Assembly (NCBI RefSeq): GCF_000250655.1
Contig: NC_016935.1
Span: forward strand, 8,583,501 to 8,647,500
Source of the DNA: Paenibacillus mucilaginosus 3016
Lineage (GTDB): Bacteria; Bacillota; Bacilli; Paenibacillales; NBRC-103111
Length of the DNA: 64,000 nt
Reading direction: 5' to 3'
Part shown: piece after piece, positions 52,546 through 60,383 of the stretch
Layout of the letters: each line of letters opens with the position of its first letter
Numbering within the stretch: position 1 is the first letter of the stretch
Notes under the pieces: generated by a model
Databases searched by the model: none
Seen by the model: the letters and a program-made list of their open reading frames with translations, nothing else
What the model was told of the DNA's origin: nothing
Made by a program: the position numbers and the translations under genes

Positions 52546-53388
52546 ATGCGGATTGCTTTTAGTCCCTGCCCCAATGATACGTTCGTGTTCCATGCCTGGG
52601 TGCACGGCCTCGTGCCGGGCGCTCCGGTCCCGGACGTCCTGTACGCCGATATTGACATCACCAACGCGCTTGCAGCCTCCGGAGACGGTCCGGACGTCAT
52701 CAAGCTCTCCTACGCTGCGCTCCCATGGGTGCTGGACGAGTATGCCCTCCTGCCCTGCGGGGGTGCGCTCGGCCGCGGCTGCGGCCCGCTCGTGCTGACC
52801 GCCTCCCCGGAAGCGGGGGCGCTCGGGGCGGCAGCCCTCTCCGGCAGGCGGGTGGCCGTACCGAGCGAGCGCTCGACCGCCTACCTGCTGTTCCGGCTGT
52901 GGGCAGCCCAGAACGTGCCGGGCGGCGTAGGCGAGATCGTCGTCATGCCGTTCCACGAGATCATGCCCGCGGTCCGCGACGGCCGCATCGATGCCGGGCT
53001 CGTCATTCACGAGGCCCGCTTCACGTATCCGTCCTACGGCCTCACCCTGCTGACCGACCTCGGCAGCTGGTGGGAGCAGGATACGGGCCTGCCGATCCCC
53101 CTCGGGGCGATCATCGCGCGCCGTTCTATGGACCGGGAGGCTCTCGCCGGCTGGATCCGCGCGTCAGTCGAATATGCATGGGCCCATCCCGAGGTCTCCC
53201 GCGATTACGTGCTGAGCAAATCGCAGGAGCTCGACCCTAAGGTCGCCCAGGCGCATATCGACCTCTACGTGAACGAGTTCACGGCCGATCTCGGTGAGAG
53301 CGGCTATGCGGCCATTGAGGCGCTGCTCGGCCGGGCGGCGAAGGAAGGCCTCGTGCCCCAGTTCGATCTGGCGAAGCTGCGGTCCTGA
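52546..53388 (+). CDS. mqnD: 1,4-dihydroxy-6-naphthoate synthase
   Basis: 280 residues, normal for MqnD: FSPCPNDTFVFHAWVHG at the N-terminus, YADIDITNALA, VIKLSYAALPW and the late IHEARFTY. It converts cyclic dehypoxanthine futalosine to 1,4-dihydroxy-6-naphthoate for menaquinone. GGAGG sits inside the end of mqnB, 9 bases before the ATG. mqnA, mqnC and mqnE are not in the window. The quinone it helps make is the partner of ndh and glpD seen here. Confidence 0.94.
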   Translation: MRIAFSPCPNDTFVFHAWVHGLVPGAPVPDVLYADIDITNALAASGDGPDVIKLSYAALPWVLDEYALLPCGGALGRGCGPLVLTASPEAGALGAAALSGRRVAVPSERSTAYLLFRLWAAQNVPGGVGEIVVMPFHEIMPAVRDGRIDAGLVIHEARFTYPSYGLTLLTDLGSWWEQDTGLPIPLGAIIARRSMDREALAGWIRASVEYAWAHPEVSRDYVLSKSQELDPKVAQAHIDLYVNEFTADLGESGYAAIEALLGRAAKEGLVPQFDLAKLRS

Positions 53389-53405
53389 AGCGAAGCCATG
53401 AACTA

Positions 53406-53443
53406 AGCCCCTTTCTGCGGATAGAAGCGGAAAGGGGCTCTTT
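53406..53443 (+). terminator. Terminator of mqnBD
   Basis: AGCCCCTTTC / GAAAGGGGCT stem then CTTTG; short T-run. Confidence 0.75.
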
Positions 53444-53524
53444 GCTGTATTGGGTTTTCTCTTTTTTGTACAGCTAAGCACTGGCTTGTTCCGATACGAT
53501 ACCCGCTCTCCTTACTTCCCTGCG

Positions 53525-54523
53525 CTACTTCAGCCAAGCCGAGAAAAAGTCCCGGTAGCCTTCCTTCATCACCCGGCTCGAGAACCGGCTGAACGCATAT
53601 TCCCGATTGTCCATCGAGGCCTTCATCGGGGAAGCCACGGCCATATTCACGAGCTCGAACCAGTTCTTCTCATTGCCGGCGAACGAATGGCGCGAAGAGA
53701 TGTGGTCGTAGCACGGATGCTCCGGCTTCACGACAATCTTGCCCATGGCGAGCGCTTCGGTCAGCGGCATCGCGAAGGTATCGAACTTCGAGCAGCTCCA
53801 GTACACCTTCGCGGTGTTCATCAGGGCGAAGATCTCATCCTGGGTCAGGGCGAACTGCAGCTTCACATTGTTCGGGATGCTGTACCGCTTCATGCTCTCC
53901 TCGTACCGCCGGCCCCCGAAGACCATGAACACTTCCTTATCCGGGTTCTGCCTCGCATACTCGAGCACGAGATCCGGCCGCCGGTTCTCCTCGTCCCGCC
54001 CGATCCACAGCACCCGGTTCTCCACGATCTGCGACGGGTCGAAGTGCTTCTCCGCCAGCTCCTCGCTGAAGCCGATCGGAATGACGTTGACATCGGTCAC
54101 GCCGAAATTCCGTGCAAGCTCCCGCTTCAGGAACTCCGTTGACACGACGGCTTTGTCCACGATGGAATAGAACGGCTTCATCATCTCATAGCCCGTCAGT
54201 GCGGGGTCCGGGAAGCTGTGCGGGAAGAGCACGCTGTTCTTCAGGAACATCTTGAGGAACGTGAAGCCCGATACCGTATAAATCACATGCTCGATGTTCT
54301 CCCGGTAAATCTGGTCAAGGACGATATCGTAGTTCACCAGATCGCCCTTCTCATGCTCGTACCCCGGCAGCCAGTCGTACCCGCTCACATGCCGCTCCGG
54401 CGAAATGAACACGATCTCCACGCCCAGTTCGCCGGCAAGCCTCTTGAGCCGCTCCGCGAAGACCCGGGGGCCCTGCGCTTCGGTAAACTGGATTTTTCTC
54501 ATCACCAAGCCTACTTTGGTCAT
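53525..54523 (-). CDS. Glycosyltransferase (GT-B, group 1-like)
   Basis: 332 residues. Two-domain GT-B pattern: VGLVMRKIQFTEAQGPRVFA at the N-terminus, the RVLWIGRDEENRRPDLVLEY donor-domain start, and SKFDTFAMPLTEALAMGKIV, the acidic EX7E-like site of group 1 glycosyltransferases. It would move a sugar from an activated donor; acceptor unknown. It follows the kinase-like gene by 42 bases in the same direction, a pairing seen in CotS/CotSA-like spore coat clusters, so a spore or surface polysaccharide role is possible. Confidence 0.82.
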   Translation of the reverse strand: MTKVGLVMRKIQFTEAQGPRVFAERLKRLAGELGVEIVFISPERHVSGYDWLPGYEHEKGDLVNYDIVLDQIYRENIEHVIYTVSGFTFLKMFLKNSVLFPHSFPDPALTGYEMMKPFYSIVDKAVVSTEFLKRELARNFGVTDVNVIPIGFSEELAEKHFDPSQIVENRVLWIGRDEENRRPDLVLEYARQNPDKEVFMVFGGRRYEESMKRYSIPNNVKLQFALTQDEIFALMNTAKVYWSCSKFDTFAMPLTEALAMGKIVVKPEHPCYDHISSRHSFAGNEKNWFELVNMAVASPMKASMDNREYAFSRFSSRVMKEGYRDFFSAWLK

Positions 54524-54565
54524 GCCTTACCTTCACTCCTGTCCCACCTGTATATATTCCATGCC

Positions 54566-55510
54566 CTAGGCGTTATGACGTGCGCATTGGATGAAACTCT
54601 CCAGCGTCTCCTCCCGCTGTTGCTCCAGCTCGGCCCGGCTCCAAGGGCCGCTCTCCCGCTGCAGATCGCCTGCGATCAGCCTCAGCATCCAGAGAGAAAA
54701 TACCGCCGAGAACAAATAGTACTCCCTCTTGAAACCGGCCCGTTCCAGAGGCGGGGCACCGGTGCAGCCGAGATACGTCTCCAGCGCCTTCTCCCGCATC
54801 TCCTCCGTCACCTGCTTCGGAAACAGGGGATGGGACAAGTCCACCAGGTGGTACAGGTCCCAGTAGGGGATATTCAGATGCGCATGCTCCCAGTCGAGCA
54901 CGATCAGCCTGCCGTTCATCAGCGCGTAGTTGCCGAGATGCAGATCCCCGTGGGAGAGCACCCGCTTCCGGCTCCACTCCCAGCTCTCCAGCCGGTCCAG
55001 AAGCCCTTGCAATAGCTCCGCCGCTGCAGGCTCTGCAGCCACCAGCGGAGGCAGTGCGCCCTGGCTGCGCAGCAGGTCGCCGGTCATCTCCTCGATCGAA
55101 GGCTTGTGTCCCTTCAGGGGCGCTTCGATCCACTTCTCGGCCGGCGAGGCATGCCAGCCCGCCATCTCCTCGGCCACCCGGAGCACAATGTCCTCGCGGA
55201 AGGTATGCTGCATGGGGCCCATGTCTTCGAAGATGAGCCAGCCGTCCTCCCCCGCTTCGTCTGCGGACCTGGCCAGCAGGCGGGGATAAATCGGAGGCAG
55301 GCTCTGCAGCACCTGATCGTACACCCAGCGCTCCCTGCCGCTCTGTCCGTTGTGGGTCAGCGGCTTGAAGACATAGCTCTCCGATGGAGACACATAGAAG
55401 CGTTCCACCTGCTTCCCGTTCATTCCCGTATAGAGAATTTCACGCCTGAGGATCCGGCTGTCGTCCAGAATCCCGCCGGACAATACCACATCGCCGATCG
55501 GCAGCCCCAT
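54566..55510 (-). CDS. Aminoglycoside phosphotransferase-like (CotS/APH fold) kinase
   Basis: 314 residues, protein-kinase-like fold with the Brenner motif HGDLHLGNYAL (catalytic Asp and Asn) and DWEHAH in place of DFG. Members phosphorylate small molecules such as choline, sugars or antibiotics; no substrate can be assigned. The N-terminal lysine region VFKPLTHNG fits the ATP contact. The ribosome site before the ATG is weak (GGGTGG). Probably co-transcribed with the glycosyltransferase. Confidence 0.8.
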   Translation of the reverse strand: MGLPIGDVVLSGGILDDSRILRREILYTGMNGKQVERFYVSPSESYVFKPLTHNGQSGRERWVYDQVLQSLPPIYPRLLARSADEAGEDGWLIFEDMGPMQHTFREDIVLRVAEEMAGWHASPAEKWIEAPLKGHKPSIEEMTGDLLRSQGALPPLVAAEPAAAELLQGLLDRLESWEWSRKRVLSHGDLHLGNYALMNGRLIVLDWEHAHLNIPYWDLYHLVDLSHPLFPKQVTEEMREKALETYLGCTGAPPLERAGFKREYYLFSAVFSLWMLRLIAGDLQRESGPWSRAELEQQREETLESFIQCARHNA

Positions 55511-55682
55511 TACACCATCCCACCCGTGTTTCCAAAGATATAGTAAACCCCATTATAAACTACTTTCCGCCTAATATTAATTTTTTTGAAGACGGGACGG
55601 CGGGATCGGAGCGATGGTGAACCCCAGGTTACGGACGATAACGGGCGGCGGTCTGCCGTCCCCCCGCTTCCTTCATGTCCAA

Positions 55683-55716
55683 AATAAATAAGCCGCGGCA
55701 ATCAGCCGCCGCGGCT
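55683..55716 (-). terminator. Terminator of the SLH protein gene
   Basis: AGCCGCGGC / GCCGCGGCT; minus-strand tail TTATTTATTTT. Confidence 0.75.
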
Positions 55717-55768
55717 CCGGGTATTGCGGGTTCACCTTCACAGGAACACCGCATCTATTCCGTCCGTA

Positions 55769-57211
55769 TTACTCGGTCTCTTCTTCCCCCAGCAGACGGT
55801 CGAGCAGCGCCGCCACTTCCGCGCGCGTAATCGTCTTCGAAGGCGCGAAGTTGCCTTCATCGTCGCCCTGGATCAGCTCCGACTTCACCGCAGTGGCGAT
55901 GTACGGGCGCAGCTCCGCCGGAATGCTGTCCGCATCCTTGAACCGGCTCTTCAGCAGCTCATCGGCCTCGGTCTCGCTCAGCAGGTTCATCGAAGGGTTC
56001 TGCTTCAGGAGCACCTTCACCAGGGTGACGGCCACGTCCTCCCGCTTCGCGCCGGCACTTGGCTGGAAGCTCGCTTTGCCTGACGCATCACTCTTCAGGT
56101 CGAAGAATTCCCGGGAGGCTTCGATGTCCTTGTACGACCAGCGGTTCTGATCCACATCCGCATAGTCGCGGCTCTCGGCGGAGGCTTCTGCGCTCAGGTC
56201 GAAGCTGCGGGTCACCATCGTAGCCAGCTCTTCCCGGGTTACGGTGTTATCCGGGTTGAACCGCTGGTTGTCGTCTCCCTGCAGGATCCCCTTCTTCACC
56301 AGGTTCCGGATGCTGCCGACCGCCCAGTGGCTGCCGATATCCGTCAGCTCTACTTGACCCGCCTGGGCCGCCCCGTTCAGCTTAGCGGCACTGCCTTTGG
56401 CTTGTCCTGCCGCCGTACCGGGCTCCTGCACTTCCCCGGACGTGTCCGGACGTACGCCGCCCTGGCCCTCGATCTGCCGCTTCACGCGGTCGGACAAGGC
56501 GGACTTCTGCTCTTCAGCCTGCGCCTCAGTGAACGTACCGTCCGCCAGCTTCGCTTCAATCTCCGCTGTGAGCGCCGCAGTCACCGCCGCGCGGAAGTCC
56601 TCTGCGCTCATACCCTGTGCCTCGGCAAAAACCGCGAGCGTCCGGCCCTCCTTCATGGCGGCTGTAATCGTACTTTCCTCCACTCCCAATACCTCGGCGG
56701 CATATGCGGTCAGGTTGGCTCCCATGCCGATTCCCCGGCCGCCTTCTGCGGTCCCCGCCGCACCATCGAATTCGCCTGCCGCCTGGCGCTTCAACCGCTC
56801 CGGCAGCTGTGTCTTCATATTCTCCGCCTGTTCGTCCGTGAGGGTCCCAGCCGTATGTTCGGCGTTAATCTTCGCGGTCAGCGCGGCGGTCAGCCCTTTC
56901 AGATAATCTTGCTCACTGAATCCATAGGCCGCGGCGATCTCCACGAGCGTCTGCCCCTCCTGGAGAGCCGCCGTAATGACGCTCTCCTCCACGCCAAGCA
57001 GCACGGCGGTTTCGGCAGTCACATCACTGCCTGCGAAGCCGAAGCCGCCCTGCGGACCGCGCTGGCCGCTCTGCATCCCAGCCTTCACTCCGGCCTGCAC
57101 GGAAGACGTGCTTGTGGCGGCGAACGCCTCGTTATGTAAGATCGGAGCGGAACCAAATACGACAGATGTCAAAAGGGTACCTGCGAGAATTTTGCGGTTG
57201 AGTGCTTTCAT
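55769..57211 (-). CDS. Secreted S-layer homology protein with duplicated helical repeat
   Basis: 480 residues. Signal peptide (cleavage at AFA-AT near residue 31), then two copies of an 80-residue unit starting LGVEESVITAALQEG / LGVEESTITAAMKEG, with EQA(E)-K/LSDRVKRQ ends, and three SLH domains (DIGSHWAVGSIRNLVKKGIL; DQNRWSYKDIEASREFF; ITRAEVAALLDRLLG). The SLH domains anchor it to pyruvylated cell-wall polymer. The start at 57211 follows GAGAGGTGG; the frame opens at 57442. The promoter carries the TTCAG 11-bp repeats. Its helical units are relatives of those in the secreted protein at 2849-3460. Confidence 0.9.
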   Translation of the reverse strand: MKALNRKILAGTLLTSVVFGSAPILHNEAFAATSTSSVQAGVKAGMQSGQRGPQGGFGFAGSDVTAETAVLLGVEESVITAALQEGQTLVEIAAAYGFSEQDYLKGLTAALTAKINAEHTAGTLTDEQAENMKTQLPERLKRQAAGEFDGAAGTAEGGRGIGMGANLTAYAAEVLGVEESTITAAMKEGRTLAVFAEAQGMSAEDFRAAVTAALTAEIEAKLADGTFTEAQAEEQKSALSDRVKRQIEGQGGVRPDTSGEVQEPGTAAGQAKGSAAKLNGAAQAGQVELTDIGSHWAVGSIRNLVKKGILQGDDNQRFNPDNTVTREELATMVTRSFDLSAEASAESRDYADVDQNRWSYKDIEASREFFDLKSDASGKASFQPSAGAKREDVAVTLVKVLLKQNPSMNLLSETEADELLKSRFKDADSIPAELRPYIATAVKSELIQGDDEGNFAPSKTITRAEVAALLDRLLGEEETE

Positions 57212-57256
57212 GGTTATGAATTCCACCTCTCGAATGGGAATGTTGTTACGAGAATC

Positions 57257-57299
57257 AGCATAAGGCCCCTGCCTGAAACTCTTCTGAGCGGCAGCTGAA
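57257..57299 (-). promoter_or_regulatory. TTCAG-repeat promoter of the SLH protein gene
   Basis: Minus strand TTCAG, CTCAG, TTCAGG, starts 11 bp apart (plus-strand CTGAx at 57295, 57284, 57273), 9 bases, then TATGCT (57257-57262). Confidence 0.65.
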
Positions 57300-57350
57300 G
57301 GCTTCATGAGTCTCCGCTGAGGATTCCCTGAAAGGTGGTGCTCATCGAGC

Positions 57351-57695
57351 CTAGATCCGGACGTCAAACGTACCGTTCGGATTCGTCGCGGAGCCGGTAT
57401 TGACGCCATAGAGGCTTCGGAGCTCCGAAGCAGCCTCCGCATTCCCGTTCAGGGACGAAGAAGCCCCCTGCGCGGACTTCGACTCCGCTTTGCGCTCTGC
57501 GATCTGCCGTTCAATCTGCTCGATCTGCATCTGCAGCTGCGTGATTTTGAGCGTTTTGGTTTTCTCGTCTTCCTTGCTCTCCTGCCACTGCCTGATTTCG
57601 GCCTGCAGCCGGGACTTCTGCTTCTCCAGGTCGTTCGTGTCCACGGTACGGGCCGCAGCCGTATAGGAAATGCTTGACACGGAGGATGCGTTCAT
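57351..57695 (-). CDS. FlxA-like coiled-coil protein
   Basis: 114 residues. Residues about 20-70 form a long Lys/Glu/Gln coiled coil (LEKQKSRLQAEIRQWQ; LKITQLQMQIEQIERQIAER), the FlxA-like family pattern, followed by a polar, flexible end. No signal peptide. GGGAGAGGG precedes the ATG. FlxA of E. coli is under flagellar sigma control, but here the promoter carries TTCAG repeats instead. Function unknown; the promoter suggests a link to the envelope two-component system. Confidence 0.75.
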   Translation of the reverse strand: MNASSVSSISYTAAARTVDTNDLEKQKSRLQAEIRQWQESKEDEKTKTLKITQLQMQIEQIERQIAERKAESKSAQGASSSLNGNAEAASELRSLYGVNTGSATNPNGTFDVRI

Positions 57696-57736
57696 GTTTC
57701 CCTCTCCCTTGTTACCAGAATAGGTCCTGCGCCCCC

Positions 57737-57779
57737 ATCATATCCCGCCAACCTGAAAGAACGCTGAAGGTCCGTTGAA
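57737..57779 (-). promoter_or_regulatory. TTCAG-repeat promoter of the FlxA-like gene
   Basis: Minus strand TTCAA, TTCAG, TTCAGG, starts 11 bp apart (plus-strand xTGAA at 57775, 57764, 57753), 9 bases, then TATGAT (57737-57742). Confidence 0.7.
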
Positions 57780-57799
57780 TGTTCGTTTAAAAGAACAAA

Positions 57800-57828
57800 A
57801 AAAGAACGTCCGCCGAGAGGCAAACGCT
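57800..57828 (-). terminator. Terminator of the ArsR operon
   Basis: Minus-strand AGCGTTTGCC, loop TCTC, GGCGGACGTT, then CTTTTTTTG. Confidence 0.8.
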
Positions 57829-57860
57829 CTGTCTCTTTCACATCATTACACTTCCGGCCC

Positions 57861-58244
57861 CTAGGGCCGTTCTTCATCCGCAGCTCCTGGGATCCCGCGG
57901 GGACCGCCCAAGCTATCCCCCTCCGGCTCACCGGACTCCACATACCGCCGGAGCGCCTCGAGCTTGTTCTCCCAGAACCGCTCATAGAAGTCGAGCCACT
58001 TCTTCAGCTCAAGCAGCGGCTCCGCTTCCATCCGGTAGCGTGTCTCGCGCCCGATCCTCCGTTCCTTGACCAGGCCTGCTTCTGCAAGCACGCGCAGGTG
58101 CTTGGAGACGGCTGTCCGGCTGATCGGAAAGTGGCTGGAGATGGCCGTAACCGGGAGCTCCCGGCCGGCCAGCAGCTGCAGCAGTTGACGGCGGGTCGGA
58201 TCAGCCACCGCCTGGAAGACATCATGCTTCGGCTGCGCGGACAC
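57861..58244 (-). CDS. ArsR/SmtB-family regulator (SdpR-like)
   Basis: 127 residues. Winged helix (DPTRRQLLQLLAGRELPVTA; ISRTAVSKHLRVLAEAGLV; GRETRYRM) with no metal-binding CxC in the recognition helix, so not a classical metal sensor. A C-terminal helix and acidic tail follow. GTG start with GGAG 8 bases upstream, 3 bases after the SRPBCC stop. ArsR plus SRPBCC (AHSA1) pairs are widespread; it probably represses its own operon through the palindrome at 59110. Confidence 0.9.
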   Translation of the reverse strand: MSAQPKHDVFQAVADPTRRQLLQLLAGRELPVTAISSHFPISRTAVSKHLRVLAEAGLVKERRIGRETRYRMEAEPLLELKKWLDFYERFWENKLEALRRYVESGEPEGDSLGGPRGIPGAADEERP

Positions 58245-58247
58245 GGC

Positions 58248-58679
58248 CTACGCTCCGCCCTCGACATAGCCGGCCAGCTTCTGTACGATGCCGACCCAGC
58301 CTTGGGACATCCGCTCGCGGACGACGCGGTGTGTCTCGCCGAACTCCGTAACCTTCTCCGGATCCCAGCCGGAGTGAATCAGCGTGAATTCCGTCTTGCC
58401 GCCAAGATCCTTGAGCTCGAAGCTCAGCGTCCAATCCTGGCCCCAGCGGAACGACAGCCCGGTCGGAGGGGTAACCGACGTCACCTTGCAGGGCGACTTG
58501 CCGAACGGCCCCGCCTCCAAGTGAAACTCATGGCCTTCCACCGGCTGAAAGTCATTCGGCATAAACCAGGCGGCAATGCCCTCGGCTGTCGCGACAGCAC
58601 TCCATACTTTGTCGATCGGTGCGTTAAATACCTGGGTTTGGCGGATATCCGGAAGGTTGTTGTCTGTATTAGCTGTCAT
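58248..58679 (-). CDS. SRPBCC (AHSA1-like) domain protein
   Basis: 143 residues, START-like fold of the AHSA1 family: the start TQVFNAPIDKVWSAVATAEG, AAWFMPNDFQPVEGHEF and the late HSGWDPEKV. Members bind hydrophobic ligands in a central cavity; the ligand here is unknown. AGGAGG precedes the ATG. Middle gene of a three-gene operon with an uncharacterised protein and an ArsR regulator. Confidence 0.9.
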   Translation of the reverse strand: MTANTDNNLPDIRQTQVFNAPIDKVWSAVATAEGIAAWFMPNDFQPVEGHEFHLEAGPFGKSPCKVTSVTPPTGLSFRWGQDWTLSFELKDLGGKTEFTLIHSGWDPEKVTEFGETHRVVRERMSQGWVGIVQKLAGYVEGGA

Positions 58680-58708
58680 GCTCGTGTTACCTCCTATGTA
58701 GGGTTTTC

Positions 58709-59083
58709 TTATTTCTTCTTCACTTTATCCTGATGCCGGAAGCGGAGCGCGGACCACTGCTCGTCGACCGCCACATTGCTGACCGGACGGTAAAACGATA
58801 TGCCTTCGACCAGCTTGAACAGGATGTCCCGGTTAATGTCCGTCTTGATCTTCGAGCTCATCTTCGGGAAGGTGATCCAGAACAGCGCGTCCTCCTTCAG
58901 GTAAGGAATCGTGCGCGGCACCCATTCGTGCACCTGCTCGCTGCTGCCCACGAAGAGCTGAACGAAGTCATACGTTCCCCCGGGTTCGCCGTTCTCCTCG
59001 ATTCCAAGGCGGTACCCCTCCGGAGCATTGAGCACCAGAGCCCGTCCCTCTTTATACCGCAGCTTCTTCAGCAGTTCTTCCAT
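58709..59083 (-). CDS. Uncharacterised small protein (DUF3052-like)
   Basis: 124 residues. An alpha/beta pattern with EGRALVLNAPEGYRLG, FVQLFVGSSEQV, DALFWITFPK and the end NVAVDEQWSALRFRHQ; the final WSALR motif recalls DUF3052-type proteins, a weak match. No signal or TM. AAGGA is 10 bases before the ATG. First gene of the SRPBCC/ArsR operon, 29 bases before the SRPBCC gene, directly behind the operator-bearing promoter. Function unknown. Confidence 0.7.
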   Translation of the reverse strand: MEELLKKLRYKEGRALVLNAPEGYRLGIEENGEPGGTYDFVQLFVGSSEQVHEWVPRTIPYLKEDALFWITFPKMSSKIKTDINRDILFKLVEGISFYRPVSNVAVDEQWSALRFRHQDKVKKK

Positions 59084-59109
59084 CTCATCTTGTCCTTTCG
59101 CCGCAATAT

Positions 59110-59160
59110 GAAACCAAATGGTTTCGCTTTATAATACGGCACCTTTTGGTTTCATGTCAA
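59110..59160 (-). promoter_or_regulatory. Promoter and palindromic operator of the ArsR operon
   Basis: TTGACA (59155-59160), 18 bases, TATTAT (59131-59136). A perfect palindrome GAAACC-AAAT-GGTTTC (59110-59125) covers the transcript start, and a second half site TGAAACCAAAAGG fills the spacer (59142-59154). Two sites fit dimeric ArsR autorepression. Confidence 0.75.
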
Positions 59161-59241
59161 TAGCCGAGTCCGCCCCTCTGTTCCCTTTAACAGTTTGCTC
59201 CCAAGTACAGCCGAATAACGACCGTGCGGGGTGAAAATAAG

Positions 59242-59264
59242 AAAAACCCCTGATCGGGGTCTTT
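59242..59264. terminator. Second hairpin downstream of the small peptide gene
   Basis: ACCCC-TGAT-GGGGT around 59246-59260 with A-run and T-run on the two sides; could serve either strand. Confidence 0.6.
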
Positions 59265-59344
59265 TCGAAGAAGTACATCCATGGTTCATATGAAGTTTTT
59301 CTTGCGATATAAGAAAGCTTCGGCTTCGCTGAAATCTAATATCT

Positions 59345-59376
59345 AAAAAAAACGCCCGGGCCGCGGGGGCCGGGCG
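59345..59376 (-). terminator. Terminator of the 55-residue secreted peptide gene
   Basis: Minus-strand GC-rich stem (CGCCCGG / CCGGGCG core) followed by eight T. Confidence 0.85.
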
Positions 59377-59394
59377 CTGCTGCAGATATCGGTA

Positions 59395-59562
59395 TTATCT
59401 CAGGAAGTACCACCAGTAAGCCATCTCGAGGGTTTCTCCCATGCCGTTCGGAACGTAGCCGTAGTACATCGCATCCGCCTCACCTGCGCCGATGCCTCCT
59501 ACACCCAGTGCCACTACGGCCACCATAGCCATTGCCATTGCTGCGATACGTACGTTTTTCAT
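59395..59562 (-). CDS. Small secreted peptide, 55 residues
   Basis: Not in the usual length range for gene calls but well supported. The ATG is about 10 bases after AAAGGAGAG, residues 1-31 form a signal peptide with a Met/Ala/Val core and an A-x-A end (EADA), and the 24-residue mature part is aromatic-rich (MYYGYVPNGMG, ending MAYWWYFLR). A strong terminator follows. The mature peptide has no Cys and carries four Tyr, two Trp and one Phe. I do not recognise it; a signalling peptide or a bacteriocin-like peptide is possible, without evidence for either. No exporter or receptor gene is adjacent. Confidence 0.7.
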   Translation of the reverse strand: MKNVRIAAMAMAMVAVVALGVGGIGAGEADAMYYGYVPNGMGETLEMAYWWYFLR

Positions 59563-59772
59563 TGTTCATCTCTCCTTTGTGCTGTTCGCTTCTTATGAAC
59601 CTATAGTACACGAAGGAGAGAACCATTTCTGTTAAGAACGACACCGATAAAACGTGTATTATTTCGCAGTCTGGAGAGGGTCTCCGTGCCAGGCGGCCGG
59701 CTGGTCAGCCGTTAAAGAAAGGTGCGCCGTCATCAGATCAAAGAAGCTCAGCTCCGTGGTGATGCTGCTTGT

Positions 59773-60219
59773 CTAGTCCTGATCCGGCTCCGTTTGCGGC
59801 TCCCGGGGATACAGACTGGAGATGGTCACAGCGGCCAGACTGTCCCTCATCGCCTGTTCGGAGCGGTGGAGCGCCAACGTGACATTCCGGCCCGCTTCCT
59901 GGGCGATAGGGCCTGTCAGATCCGAAGGGTATTCCATCCGGAACAGGGGGCGGTCCGCCTCAATGGCCGTGAACACATCGAGCAGCGTGATCTCATCCGG
60001 ATGCTTCGCGAGCCGGACGCCGCCCTTCGAGCCTTCCTTGGTCTCCAGAATGCCTGCCCGGTTCAAGGTCTGAAGAATCTTGACCGTGGTCGGCAGGGGA
60101 ATCGCCAGCATCTCGGAGATCTGGCGGGAGGGGACGTAGTCATAGATGCCCCGCTCCACCTTAACGGCAGTGAGAATGACAACGCCGATACCTTGATAAT
60201 ATGCCAATGAATAACTCAT
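59773..60219 (-). CDS. Rrf2-family regulator without cysteines
   Basis: 148 residues. N-terminal winged helix typical of Rrf2 (SLAYYQGIGVVILTA; VPSRQISEMLAIPLPTTVKI; GSKGGVRLAK). The region that carries three cysteines for an iron-sulfur cluster in IscR/NsrR has none; the protein has no Cys at all, like YwnA-type members, so the signal is not a cluster. The ribosome site is weak. It is divergent from the MMPL transporter with a 12-bp-arm palindrome between, and is its probable repressor. Confidence 0.88.
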   Translation of the reverse strand: MSYSLAYYQGIGVVILTAVKVERGIYDYVPSRQISEMLAIPLPTTVKILQTLNRAGILETKEGSKGGVRLAKHPDEITLLDVFTAIEADRPLFRMEYPSDLTGPIAQEAGRNVTLALHRSEQAMRDSLAAVTISSLYPREPQTEPDQD

Positions 60220-60313
60220 ACGCTTACCCGCTCTTCCGCCTGAATTACCTACTACTATACCGGGTTCGTCCGGGATGTCAAACGCTCTCGGGGCAAAACC
60301 GGCGGAAGCGGGA

Positions 60314-60360
60314 TTGACGTAATATATAAACTAAATATATATTATATCTAGTTTATATAT
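60314..60360 (+). promoter_or_regulatory. MMPL promoter with long palindromic operator
   Basis: TTGACG (60314-60319), 16 bases, TATATA (60336-60341). Perfect arms ATATATAAACTA (60322-60333) and TAGTTTATATAT (60349-60360) flank the -10, so a bound dimer or tetramer would block it. Confidence 0.7.
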
Positions 60361-60383
60361 TTATTCAAGGAGCTGATAAACTC

